DNA from: Dicaeum eximium
Taxonomy: Eukaryota; Chordata; Aves; Passeriformes; Dicaeidae
DNA length: 64,000 nucleotides
Assembly: GCA_013396995.1 (NCBI GenBank)
Contig: VWZP01007508.1
Location: 209,412 to 273,411, forward strand
Reading direction: 5' to 3'
Part shown: one piece after another, positions 26,108 through 37,800 of the stretch
Numbering within the stretch: the first letter of the stretch is position 1
Layout of the letters: each line of letters starts with the position of its first letter
Program-made: the position numbers and the translations under genes
The notes under the pieces: model-generated
Databases searched by the model: none
What the model saw: the letters and a program-made list of their open reading frames with translations, nothing else
Told to the model about the DNA's origin: nothing

Positions 26108-28796
26108 CTGATGAGGAGCACAGTTGATGAAGTTAGAGCCACGGGACCAGAGAAGATGTACAAGAGATTGGGAGTTTTTTCATGGTATGCCTATTGAAAT
26201 TCAGAGCTTGGAGCAAAATCAGAAGAAAGTAGAACAGCTCTGCAGAATTTAAACTAGCATGCAGTACATAGGAACCACAGAGCAGCTCTACTTTTGGAGC
26301 CATGCTAATTTGTGCATCAGGAACCTCTTGGTATACCCACAAAAATGCCTAAGCAATGCATGTAGAGATTGACCAGGAGATTCCACTTACTCACACAGTC
26401 AGATGGACAATTATTTGTGATACAGTGGATACTCAGCTGTGTGTCCTTGCACTGAGCCTAGAAATCACGTTCACTCAGTTGCTTGCCTTCTTCCTTGCTC
26501 AGTGACTTCAAACCAACAGGCAAGTTAGAAAAGAAGGTTGTACATTTCTACCTCACCCCATCCTTTGCACAAATCAGAAAGTCACAGAACTGCTGGAGAG
26601 TGAAAGAGTTGCACAACAGTAACAAAGGTAGTATAGTTAACTCAGTGACTCTTTTTAAAATTTGTAGTAGTTTGTATCACATTTTTGAATACATGTGGGA
26701 AGCAGATAGGTCGTGGACTTCCATTTCTACCTGGCATTTAAATATCACTGTTCAAAAAGAATGTTTTAAATTTTTAAGCAGCTAGCCTTTCATCACAAAA
26801 TATTTCCATTTTATTCTAGCATCACTACTAAGTGCCATCTTTATTGTTTCTTCTGTAGTTTCCTGGCTTTACTTTTATTCCATTTTCATACAATCCAGAA
26901 TGTGCATTTTAGCACAAATGGAAGCATTCCTGAGAGGAAAAAACACAGTGCTGATAAGCTACTGACCAGCATTATTTGTTGTGTACTATAAAGCTTTCTA
27001 AATGCCTTCAGTATTATGGAGTTTATAACAAATAAGATTAAATTCTTAATAGATAAGTTAAAAATAGCTACAAATATGTCACAGCAAATGGATCCAAGCA
27101 TTGCCAGAATGTGAAGTCTAGGTCCAAAACTGGCATTTCAGAACCCTTTTTGGTTAGAAAAATGCGAACATATTTTGTGAGATAGCATTCCTGTAAATAA
27201 TGACACACCCTGGAAGTCAGCATGGAGCGTGGCAGTTTTTTATCTCTCCAGGCACAACTTACCAGGGCCCCCGTTACAATTTTTCTGTAGGCATGCTGCA
27301 GGTTTCACATGTTGATATGTGATCCTTTTGATATGTGATCCTGTTGGTTTCAGCCTAAAAGACTAATTAATGTCCACCTGTCCACAGTTGATTTGAAAAC
27401 ATTTTTGCTTTTATTCTAAAAGCAAATGCAGTATGAAAAGGATACAAGGGTTAAATTGGACCTAACATGGCAATTTAGTGTCCCCTACATTACTTTGCTT
27501 TTTTTTTTTTTTACAAGAACCCATTCACATCCCAGTAGAAAAGCATCTCTATTTTTAAAGAACCCTGGATCTGACTGTGCTGTTTCCTGCCTGGAGAGTA
27601 TTTGTTTTACAATTAGTATTAAGTCTTCATAAAATCAATTATAACTACATAAGAAATTTAAAAATACATACATGTTTAGCTGAATAATTCAGTGACAACG
27701 CACTACCGTGTCTTAGTAGCATCCAAACTTTGGTTTGGTTTCTCAGTTTCAACCCCCAAGGAAGTCACGGGAGTCTGTCCGCGACCTCAATGAACACAGT
27801 TGCCAGCAGCAGCAGTGCCTGCCACACATGCAGCTCCCAGCAGCAAGGGCCTTTTGGGCCACTTCAGCTGCGGGGAAAACTCCCTTTATACTTATTCAAC
27901 TACGGTAAGAGTGCTAACAGTACTAGTACAATGTGAAATAATAATGGTTTTTCTGCTGAGCAGAAAATGGTGAGCATTTTCCTAGTTTAAATGAACTTTT
28001 TCCTAGAGAATTGTGATCAGAAACAGAAATGCAGTAAGAAACACACTGCATGAGAAACAGTGCTGTATTTTAAATCTTTACAATAAGATAGTGAAGAGGC
28101 AGAAAGTATAGATGTAAGTACAATCCTTTACTGATACCAAAGTTTTGTTCTTTCTTACAGAACCCAAGCTCACATTCTCTACTCAAGCATGAGATACTAA
28201 GGCACAGAACAGTTTGAAAGGTACGTTCACCCACATCACTGCTAGCTTATGGCACCAAAATGAGCCTAATAAACCCAAAATAGTCGTGAGGCACCTCCCG
28301 CAGTACTCATGCGAGCTGTGCCATCCTGAATTGGATGTGGCTCTTGTACCCAGTATCCTTCTATTGAACTGCTGTCCTTTGCCCAAGGTGAGCAACAACT
28401 AGACATTTTAACAGAATGCGGAAGGCTGTGAATGCCACCCAGTAAATGCTCTTTTCCTAAATATCCTGATCTAATAGAAAGGTTGGTTGCTCTTTAGGTC
28501 TGCAGCTTTGCAGAAGAAAAGAAAGCTATTTCTCTTGAAAGATGCTGCACTTTAAAAAAAAAATTACTTAAAAAGCAATTATAGATCTGGCATTTAACGG
28601 TTTCGAATCTATACCGAGCACACGCCGTGACAGCCAGAGCCGCCTCCGAGCCCCGCGGGCGGCCAGCGGGAGCGCCGCATCCCAGCGCGGCGAGCAGGTG
28701 GGGCCGGGCCCGCGGGCGCTGCCGCCGCAGGAGCCCCGCACGGCTCCGGCCCAAGGTCACCGCCAGAGCCCCGGGCCAGCCCGGCGCGGCACTTAC
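26108..28796 (-). other. AMPD3 intron 1
   Basis: This 2.69-kb intron joins the CpG-island exon to exon 2, with a GTAAGT donor and a CATCAG acceptor. It has a 16-bp near-tandem duplication at 27312-27342 (TTGATATGTGATCCT twice). No transposon was recognised. Confidence 0.8.
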
Positions 28797-28818
28797 CGAG
28801 CGCCCCGGGACGAGCCAT
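28797..28818 (-). CDS. AMPD3: AMPD3 exon 1 coding part (alternative N-terminus)
   Basis: On the minus strand an ATG at 28818-28816 in strong Kozak context (A at -3, G at +4) encodes MARPGALG. It then meets a perfect donor, G|GTAAGT, at 28797/28796. Joined to exon 2 this gives MARPGALGEMPRQFPKLN with no phase break. That parallels the short alternative extensions of mammalian AMPD3 isoforms, which also end in an E-M before PRQFPKLN. Use of this ATG is an inference. If translation starts instead at 26102, this exon is 5' UTR. An in-frame ATG farther upstream (28941) cannot be judged because 18 Ns lie between. Confidence 0.75.
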
Positions 28819-28843
28819 GCTGGGGCAGGGCCGGGCCGCCGCC

Positions 28844-28861
28844 NNNNNNNNNNNNNNNNNN
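28844..28861. other. Assembly gap (18 Ns)
   Basis: A run of N lies in the GC-rich first exon or 5' UTR of AMPD3. The number of Ns need not equal the missing length, so frames read across it are not reliable. Confidence 0.99.
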
Positions 28862-29069
28862 CCGGGGGCCGCCGGCGGGGGAGACGGCGGCGGGGGGGGG
28901 AGCCGCTCCCGCCAGCTGCCGCTCCCCGCTGCCGCATCCATCCGCCGGCCGCCCTGCCCCTGTACCGCAGCGCCGCGCTGCCCCGGCCTGGCCCTTTATG
29001 GCCCGCGGCCGGAGGAGCCCGCTCGCCGCGCCCCCAGCCCCGCCGGGCCGCCCGGCAGCCCCCGGGGCG

Positions 29070-29070
29070 N
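29070..29070. other. Single-N assembly join
   Basis: One N sits just before the GGGA simple repeat, inside the AMPD3 CpG island. Single Ns elsewhere in this window mark contig joins, so sequence may be missing here. Confidence 0.85.
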
Positions 29071-29077
29071 GCAGGCA

Positions 29078-29102
29078 GGGAGGGAGGGAGGGAGGGAAGG
29101 GG
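29078..29102. repeat. (GGGA)n simple repeat
   Basis: A tandem GGGA run on the plus strand lies beside the N at 29070. It is a likely cause of the assembly break and could form G-quadruplexes. Confidence 0.9.
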
Positions 29103-29125
29103 GGCGGGAGCCCAGCCCCACCTGG

Positions 29126-32100
29126 ATTCACCTCAGCGGTGCCGCCTTCCCGAGTGCCTGGTTCAAAACTCCTCGAAAAGCGCTTTAACGTAGAAAATTT
29201 GGGTTGTAGACCAGAAAGTCGTGAGGCCAATGCAGAATGACAGCCGGTAAGCGTGCTGGCGATGTGTCCCAATCAGAAGTGTTTTCAACAGCGTCTGCCC
29301 TTCCGTGTAGCAACGCCGTCCAGGTGCTCGTCTAGATTAAAAAATAAACAAACAAACCCCCAAGGAATCTTCCAGGTAAATAGGCCAAGGCAAATAACTG
29401 AAGCTCAAACCCAGCGTGACTCAGCAGGAATGAGGATAGTAACATGTGAAATAATTTGACCTTATTTTGAGAGATTCTGGGCCCTGAAGCTGAAAATTCT
29501 AGGGTCATTTTTTGTGAGTTTGGGTTACAATACTTGGAGACTAACCAATGAAGACATTTAGATATAAAAGTATCTTTGCGATGCGGGGGAGCGCTGGGAA
29601 TGCAGTGAGTGAAGGTAGTTTGTGTAAAAAGATGAGCAAGTTAAAGGTAGATGTCCCAAAACATGAAGGATCAGGTAGTTCTCTGTCCCCCTAGCCTGGT
29701 AGGCATAGAAATGCTCCATGTGTAAACCTAAGGGGATTTTGGCTTCAGAAACTCCTTTACTTCACACAGCTAGTGAATAAATGAAGTGAAAAGAAAGGAG
29801 TTTTCCATCCCAAGCCCAAGCTGCAAAGAAGAGCGGATATTTTGACTCTTAGACAAGGGCAGCACATTCACCCTCATGTGGTCATAAAAAAGGCTAAGAA
29901 TGATGGCCACAGCTGTTGTATGAAACACGTAGCAATGCAAAGCATTCAAAAATTAGTCAGCCATAATAATAAAAAAAATTTAAAACAATATTAATACTAC
30001 AAAAATAGGCATTGTTTCTCAGCCTGGAAAAAAGGACTTGTGCTGCGTGCATGTGCTTTTCCCACAGTAACTCTGAATGTCTTCAACAGCTGCTGCTGGC
30101 AACACCCTGACAAAATATCTGGCACCCAGAAAACCGCATACTGTGTCTGTACCTGTGACTCACAGCTGCCCTGCCCATTTGATATGTGAGTAAAGCACAC
30201 CTGTTGCTGCTGGCCATTCAATACACCCCTTGATTCCTGATCTGTTAGTGCTACTTCCTTCCTTTCTCCCAGCCACCTGCCTGAACTTGCTCAAACTTGC
30301 CTGCTATCGGGGCACTTTGTCTGGAAGTTTAAGCTTGGTGTCCATCAAACCATTATTGTGCCCTGCCTGCTGGATTCAGGTATCCCACAGCCTTTTGGTT
30401 TTTCTCTCCTCAGCTTGGCACATCAGTCTTGCCTCTGCACTTGATTTAATCTCTTCTGTGGGATGCAAGAGCTTGGCAGAGTTCCCTCTCATGCTCACTT
30501 TGTGCCAAGCGCAGTGAAAAAGTAACGGTTTGGAAGATAACTGTTTCTCAGCTTTCTTACACACAAATGGGCAGCTCCGTATGCCCCGAGCGAACAGAGA
30601 GAACGTTGCACTGTGAGCTCACGTTTGCAAAGCCAGAGAATTCAGACACAAAGGAGACCTTAAAAATGCATTAACAAAGAAAAGGCTTCTGTGAGAACTG
30701 AAGTACAAATCCCTAAGCGTATAGGACACAGGGCACTTGTTGTAGGCAACCATGGGTATTTAAATGAGCTTTCCTTTTGTAACAAATTGGAAAACTTCAA
30801 AAGCAAACTGAGATCATAGCTGAGTAAATGCATCTACAGTTACTGAAGCATTAAGAAAATACTATTGCAAGATCTGTAATAAGAGCAGGGTGGATTGTAA
30901 GGATAGGGTAATGGTAATAAATTAACAAGAAAATACTTCAAGTCCTCTCACATTTTGCAGAAGCAATTACTATGGTCAGTTACCTAAGAGCATACAGGTC
31001 TAGTTTCCTGTCCTGTCTCTGTTCTCCTAATGAACAGTTCACATGCATCCTTGGGGAATGGCAGTCATGCTGAGCTGACAGTGAAATAGCGTATTTTCAA
31101 CACAGGTTTTGTTGTACTCTTCCATTGGCACCTACAAAACATAAACCACTAAACCTTAGAACACCTCAGTGCTGTCAGTCAGCACCTTGTCTGCCCCATG
31201 AGGAGCCTGTCTGCCAGCCCTGTTCGTAGGTAAGTAGCGCAAGTGTCTCCAGAGTTATTTTAAATGTTGGGATTCCCACTGTAAAATGTCAGTACTTTCT
31301 GAAGCCACCTGGGTGTTGGTTCACTTCTGTTGTGCAGCAAGCACTGGTTCTCTCAGGTAAATTTTGCACTTTGTAAAAATATATTTATTTTAATCTTTTT
31401 AATCTTGCTGTACAAGAAAAAGTTATCCACTTCTTTTTACCAAGTTACAGCTGATCACATTTATTTATATTTATATTTATATTATATTTTTAGTATGTCT
31501 TCAACTTGCTTTTAGTCTTACTTTAGAGACTACTCTTTTAGTGATAGTAATACACTCATGATTATCTCAGTGCATGTGGTATTTTCTCTTTTGCAGTCTG
31601 TCTATTTTAACAAGAGGAAATGAAGTAAAAGTTTTAAATGTCAACATTACAGAGGAATGGAACAAAATAATAAACCTCCCCTAAATATACATCTGTATTA
31701 TTAACAAGTATTTTTAGAAACAGACAAATCTTGTCTGAGAGATGATTACTGCTGGAATGCATATTCATCAAAATGGTCTCTCATTTTCACTTGTAATTGT
31801 TTCAGCTGTTGTAAGTGGCACCCAAGCAATATTAGATCTAGTACTTGCTTTTCTGATCTTCAGTCAGTTCAGTTAATGGTGTGCTTGGCACACATGCATT
31901 TACTTACTGAAGATCTACTGATATTCCAACAGAAAAAAAAAAAAACCCTCGCAGTTAAATGAAGTTATCTCCAAAAGCTAGAGGGGAGCTTTTTGCCAAA
32001 TGTGAAATTCAGTTGAATCGTGTTATCTCATACTATTCACTGTAAAGGAAGAATGATTCCTTTTTTAAACCAAATAATATAGAAAATTTTAATAATTCAT

Positions 32101-34257
32101 AAACAGAGAAAACTGCTCTACTGAATGATTGAATGATACAAAGCCCGTCATATCTGTCAGTATTGTAAAGTCGATAAATCAAAAAGCATCATATTTCTTA
32201 TCCACTGCTTTTCAAAAAGCCTGCAGAAATTAATTTGGCATATGAGTATTCAGTCCAGTAATTGAATTAGAGCAGCTAAGAACTCTTGTTACAGATAATT
32301 TGGTCTTTCTCAGTATTGAGTTAAGGAGGAATTTGAAAATCTAGAAGTTTGGCTCCTCTAAATAAAAACAACAAATTTTCTGTTTTGGAGATTGTTCAAG
32401 GTCATTCCAGAAAGTGGGATGTGAGATGAGAACTACGAGGAGAAACTTTAATTAGACCAAGCTTTTCCATAAACTCCATCTTTAATAGTTGGAATATGTA
32501 CATACAAGATACTACTAGGCGTATATAAAATGCAAAATGTTTTTTAAATTATTTGTACTGACATCAGAACTGAGAGTTCTAGATGTGGAATCCAGTTCCT
32601 GGGGGGTTTTTAGCCAAGTGACATTCTCCTTTCTGAAAGGATACCTGTGAGTATAATTGTCCTGTAGTATACTATTGTAAGATAAAATACATAGGGTATG
32701 CAAATATAAACCAGTTTGTTTAAAACCAGAAATGGAAGTGAGGACTGCAGAAATTGCAAAAGGATGTGACTGTTCAGCCAGTGCTTTAAAAATAAACTGG
32801 GAAAGTACCCGTACAGTCCTAATAATTAGAGCCTGAAGCAACATAAAAGAAGTTTTCCATGAGCTTATAAATAGAATATACTGTAATATTTTGTTGCACA
32901 AGAAAGGTTTACAAGCAAAATGGGACTCTGGTGTGTTTGGAATTGTAAGTCATCATGTGGATGTTTGGAAAGATTTCTTTCCAGCCACTTGGTAAATTCT
33001 TTGCTGACATCTGCTAACTGCCTTTGGCACAACAGCCATGTAAAATGCTGGTTTAAAACCAGGTTGTCTCAAACCTGCTTAGTTTGGACTTTGCAAGTAC
33101 TTACCCCAGATGGGAGACTGCCTTTCTCTGACTTTATACATAATTTATCTGAAATTCTGGAACTGTTCAAAGAGGGAGAGATCTGAATGCATCAGACAAA
33201 CCTCTATGTGTAGCTGAGTGACCTTAAATCTGATTAATAAAACAGAATTTTCTGAAAGTTACATTTCAAATCTGTTATGTGTAATGTAGTAGAAATAGAT
33301 TTTAAGCCCAACTCTGATGTACAATGCCCTTTTACTCAACTTTGTTTTAAGAGGAATTTTATTTGCTCAGAATAAACATAAAATAAAATATTCAGCAATC
33401 AACAGTCTAATAAATTAGACACTGCCAGTGCATGATAAATAATAAAACAGTGTAATTACAGCTGACAGAGGAGAACTCTGTGGCATATTTTGGAGACTCC
33501 TAAAATAAAAATATTCTAAATTAGGTGATTTCTGCAAAAATCAGTACTGAAATCTAACCTGTATGTTTAGAACTAGTTTACATATTATTTTTGTAGGGAA
33601 ATGCAAATAGTTAAGTGCTACTCAGTTCTGCATTTGTATTATTTTTGCCCATTAAGTTTTCAGTAATCATTTGTGATAAGGGTTTGCATCTGGGTTCTTT
33701 GGCCCTCACATTGGAAGTTTCCTTCCCAAATAACAGGTATCTGTGGGGTGCAGATGAAGCACGTAACTGCCCAGGAACTGGGAAATGCAAAATATAGTTT
33801 AAACATGACTTTACACAAAGGTCACATATCCTTAAATAAACCCTGGGCTAAGTATTGTTGAACTTCTATCCTTAAATAAACTCCAGGTTAGGTGTTGCTG
33901 AACTGCAGCTTTCCCTGTCCCCAAATTATCCCCCCTCATCTCTTTGTTTTACAAGTGTATTTTCCAAGTCTCTCCTTTCACAAGTGTCAGTGAAACTCTG
34001 CAACCTCCAGCCCAGGAGTTCATTTGTACGTGGGGATTCCTAATGACCAATTACAGCTCAAATACACTTCCTCTGTATTCCTTGCCTAGCGCTAAGCAAG
34101 CAGAGTTGGCAAGAAATCCAAAAGAGAATTTTCTTACTCTCCTGTAGAAACTTAAACTTTCACTGGGACTAGGAATTGCTTTTTTTTTTTTTTTTCCATC
34201 CAATCTGCTTATGTGAAATCGCTGTGGCCAGGCTTGTGTTGTATTTATGTTTTCACT
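29126..34257. other. Intergenic, upstream of AMPD3
   Basis: This is AT-rich spacer. The longest open frames are under about 100 codons and match nothing known. A simple TTTATA-type repeat lies near 31460-31490, and a diverged 40-bp tandem duplication at 33827-33906. No gene was recognised. Confidence 0.75.
33827..33906. repeat. 40-bp diverged tandem duplication
   Basis: Two head-to-tail units, 33827-33866 and 33867-33906, share an identical 14-bp start (TATCCTTAAATAAA). They differ at 8 of 40 positions, seven of them transitions. It is an old local duplication. Confidence 0.85.
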
Positions 34258-34450
34258 GTTTGGATGTTGGAATGGGCTGCCCAGGGAGGTGGTGGAGTCA
34301 CCATCCCTGGAGGTGTTCGAGGTGTGTCTGGATCTGGATCTGGATGATGTGGGTGTGTGGCTTAGGGGTTGCAGGGGCAGTGCTGGCTTGATGGGGGACT
34401 GGATGATCCTGAAGGTCTCTCCCAAACTTGATGCTTCCGTGATTCCATAT
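34258..34450 (+). mobile_element. CR1 LINE 3' fragment
   Basis: The plus strand reads as the 3' end of a CR1 LINE: GGAATGGGCTGCCCAGGGAG, then GTGGTGGAGTCACCATCCCT and a terminal TTCCGTGATTCCATATGA-type repeat. A GGATCTG microsatellite-like expansion (near 34329-34345) interrupts the usual sequence. A T-run (about 34179-34195) precedes it. This is the only CR1 copy in the window on the plus strand. Confidence 0.92.
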
Positions 34451-34610
34451 GAAAAACTACTTCAAAACCTCCTGACTTCTTTCCATAAAGCCCACCTAAA
34501 CTATCGGCTATGAGAATCTGCAGTCTGTGACATTTCCCATCTTTTTTACTTCTTTTCCTTTAGGCAGAAACAGCGCGTGTCCTCTGTGGCGGGGCGGGCA
34601 GTGCCGGGCG

Positions 34611-34655
34611 CTCCGCTCCGCTCCGCTCCGCTCCGCTCCGCTCCTCTCCTCTCCG
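34611..34655. repeat. (CTCCG)n pentanucleotide repeat
   Basis: Six tandem CTCCG units (34611-34640) are followed by CTCCT variants and a final CTCCG. The tract lies inside the second CpG island. Confidence 0.92.
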
Positions 34656-34699
34656 CCGGTGCCGCCGGTGCTGCCGCTCTCCGCGCTCCGGGGTCGGGG

Positions 34700-34749
34700 T
34701 TATGTAAAGAGCCGAGTTACGCAGGGAATGCCGATTTCCCCTTACGTAA
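34700..34749. promoter_or_regulatory. Two D-box (TTAYGTAA) motifs 42 bp apart
   Basis: TTATGTAA lies at 34700-34707 and TTACGTAA at 34742-34749, a start-to-start distance of 42 bp, close to four helical turns. A half-type TTACGCA lies between them at 34717. The consensus is that of circadian PAR-bZIP activators and the repressor NFIL3. Binding is inferred, not shown. Confidence 0.6.
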
Positions 34750-34875
34750 CCGCCCGCCCCTGCCGGAGCCTTCCCAGTTCGTGCCGGCGCTGCCTCTGCG
34801 TTAACGGAGAGAGCAGCGGTGCGGGGACATCTCTCTCTCTCTGGCTCCGCGCTGACCTGTTGGCTGCGGTGGCTC

Positions 34876-37800
34876 TTTCCATTCGCCTCTCCCTTCACCT
34901 ACAGGACATTTCCTTCTATTAAAATAATCAGGACACATACCTAAGTCGTATTTGTGCCCTTTTCTGGGTCTAGGAAAGATTTTATTAATTCCCAGTTATT
35001 GCACGGAGTGAAGTTAATCCAACGTGGACAAAGGGAAGTTACAAAGTTACAAAGAGTGCGTACCTCGAGCTCTATGTTTCCGCTGCTGCTACAACTGAAG
35101 GACCTGATTCCAATGCTTGTGTCCAAAGACGGATTTCCAAGTCACTTCTGTGCCAACAGGGCTAGAAAAAAGAGCCCCATAGCTCAGAACTCTGTCTTCA
35201 GCAGATATTAGGGAAGATTGCAGAGATGGTGGGCCCTGTTGCTATTTGCTTGTCCCCTCATGTGCAGGCAGAGCATCATCAGGTGGTGTACGCTTGGGAT
35301 GCTTTCGTGGAGCAGGAGATGCTGTCAGGGCTTCTGTGCTTGATGCCTTACTCAGCTCCCTCTATACTGATTTCTGATCCTGCAGCTTTACATGCTTTTC
35401 CTTTCAGATTTAGTGACCCTGGTTTCACGGGTTTTTTTCCCTTTTCCTTGGCCTTATTTCTCCATGGAAAGGCCTTGAATCCCATGGGCACCTTGAAGAA
35501 TTGGTGTAAAGGAGTGCTCTGCTCAGGGCTTTGGTCAGGTTCTCTACTTGGGCATTTTTGACCATACACCTTCATACCCCTTTCCTTTTTCATGTGTTCC
35601 TAAAGCCCAGGATCTGTGGGGAGGGTCTCTGTATGAAATAAACTCTTTGCTGGATCATGTACTGGAAAAGAAGGGATTTCCACAGGGAGCAGCTCCAACA
35701 TGGACAAATCTCTTTGAGTGTCTTGAGTGTCAGGTAGCCAATAGAGGCTGGAGCAGATGGCAGAAGGTGTGGAATGGAAGGTGACCTGCTGGATTAGTCA
35801 GTGTTTGAGTGGCTTATTCCTGTCATCTCCTGTACAATAAGCTGATAGTAGGGGAACAGCCACTCTTCTCAAACCTAGATTAAAGAGGAAGAAAAGAAGA
35901 GCTGATGAACTCAATGTCTGCTTTCCCTAATATTTCATTTCTGAGTTTCAATAACCTTTTGTTTACAAAATAGAAATATCAGAGGAATTTAGAACTTAAA
36001 TGAGTAGATAATTAAAAATAAACCATCACATTGGCATTTCTTCAACTTTGTTTTTTCAGATCAATTTAATTTTTCTTCAAAACTCATATGAATAAAGTAT
36101 AAACTTTAAATTGATATGTGCTACCCCAGAACAATGGGGAAAGGTACATTTGCTGTATGCAAACATTCATTTAGTAATCTGGTGCTGAAACTGGATATTT
36201 GCTAAAATAGCAAGAGTAAACTTCACAATCCCTCAAGATAACTTTTCAGCATTTTGCAGTGCAGCAGGAAGGAATGGGTGCTTCCACAACTTTCCCTTGT
36301 TCCACTGTGACACAGACGGTGCAAAAGATTGCAAGAGCATATCAACAGCTTGAAACCACTTTGTCAACTTTCTCTGTGCAAGGAGCCAGAATCCTTTTTT
36401 TTCCATCCTTAGGCACCATGCAGGCATCCTGTGGACACAATTAACTGTGAAAATTCAGTATAATACAGGAGAGAAACTGAAAGCCTTTTTGCCCCTTGCA
36501 CTGGCTATCAGTTACATGTTGCTCTAAGGATGAAAGCAATTATTTTTGTCTTTTTTCTTTTATTTTCTTTTTTTTTAGTAGTATCTATGATTGTCAATGG
36601 AACACCCTCTGAATGGTATTTACTTTTCAAAACTCTGTTCAAGCTTGGGAAATGCTGCATTTAAAAAGCCAATGGAGCCATCTAGTGTTTAAAAATTACA
36701 GTTCCACGGTTTTTGGACTTGTCTGTGCAAGAGTAACAGGTATGATCTTCGTGGTCAGAGAGGGAAAACAACTCACAATGTTTCATATTAATCCCTGACA
36801 GCTCTGGATTCTTACGAAATGTACAGTTATGGGTGCCAGAACTGACAGTGTTAAATTGCATGTGGCGATTTCCATTACTTCACTAGAGACACCCAAGTCT
36901 AGACAAAAAGGTTTTCTTATATTTATGCTCAGCCACTTTCATATATCATAATTTTCAGTTATATGTTTTAATTCCTGCTTGGCATTTAGACCCTGCTAAT
37001 ACCTGTGCAGCTTCCTGCTGCTTCAGGGCATGCACACAAGACATGCTCACAATTTACATTGATTTTTTTACTCATAATTTCTTGTGCTGAGCTCAGATAT
37101 AATTACTCAGCATTTGTCATCCACAGTCCTTTCCCCCACTACAAATTCACATGGCAATTTTCTGCATTTGTGGATAATTTCTAGAGACAAACGTAATTTT
37201 TTTAGTTACTGTTTAAATAATTGGGCTGGCTTTATTCTCCTAATGTAACCCAGGAAGGTGAGTGCAGATCAACTACTCAACAAAAAGACAAAAGAGTCTT
37301 TTGCTGCCTTGTGGAGAAAAAATTGGGGTCAAAGCAGAGACTGAGCCAACCTATCAGCTTCTGCTGGCATGGCAGATGTAGAACAGAGGACAGGAGGTGT
37401 CACACCAGGAAGAGCCACTGATGTTTCTGAGACAAACCACCTCTTCCTGGGTCCATGACAGAAGTCAGTGTCCCATAATCATTCTTCTTTTTTTATTTCT
37501 TTTTCTTCTTTCTTTTCTTTTTCCTGTCCAAGTCTAGTCTAATCCTACAGATTTGGCAGACATAATGCAGTGATTAATTTAAATCCTAATGTCCATTTAG
37601 CAGTCTAAAATATGTATAATTCAAAGGTAGGGGAGGCTTTGGGCATGGAAGCTGACCTGACCTAGCTTTGGATGTTTGAAAGATAGTGGCTAAATTTAAG
37701 CTGGTGCTCTAAGATTCTTTATAGTCCATAAGAGGAAGCAAAAAAAGGGTTTATTTTGATCTCCACATAGGTGCCTAGGAATGCTGGAGCCAATCCCAGG

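Larger units (their letters stand above)
28618..29125 (-). promoter_or_regulatory. CpG-island promoter of AMPD3
   Basis: GC content and CpG density jump abruptly here against AT-rich flanks. The island surrounds the exon 1 donor. It has a TATA-like CCATAAAGG on the minus strand (28993-29001) about 30 bp before an inferred start near 28965. A GC box, GGGGCGG, lies at 29101-29107. Two assembly gaps fall inside it (18 Ns at 28844-28861, one N at 29070), and a GGGA run follows at about 29078-29102. The transcription start is inferred. Confidence 0.8.
34556..34875. promoter_or_regulatory. Second CpG island with paired D-box sites
   Basis: This is a sharp GC- and CpG-rich island 5.6 kb upstream of the AMPD3 first exon, with no transposon signature. 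It contains a (CTCCG)n tract and two perfect TTAYGTAA sites, at 34700-34707 and 34742-34749, plus TTACGCA at 34717-34723. Such sites bind PAR-bZIP factors (DBP, TEF, HLF) and NFIL3. The island probably drives an alternative AMPD3 first exon or an unannotated noncoding transcript. Direction cannot be decided from the sequence. Confidence 0.6.

Noticed and set aside
28627..29193. Long plus-strand frames of 180-188 codons in the CpG island
   Set aside because: They come from GC-rich sequence with few stops and run across N gaps. The minus strand here holds the AMPD3 first exon and donor.
34527..34922. Open frames on both strands (112-131 codons) in the second CpG island
   Set aside because: They are compositionally biased (pentanucleotide repeat, Arg/Ala/Pro-rich), with no known domain, and open on both strands, as expected for a CpG island without coding function.
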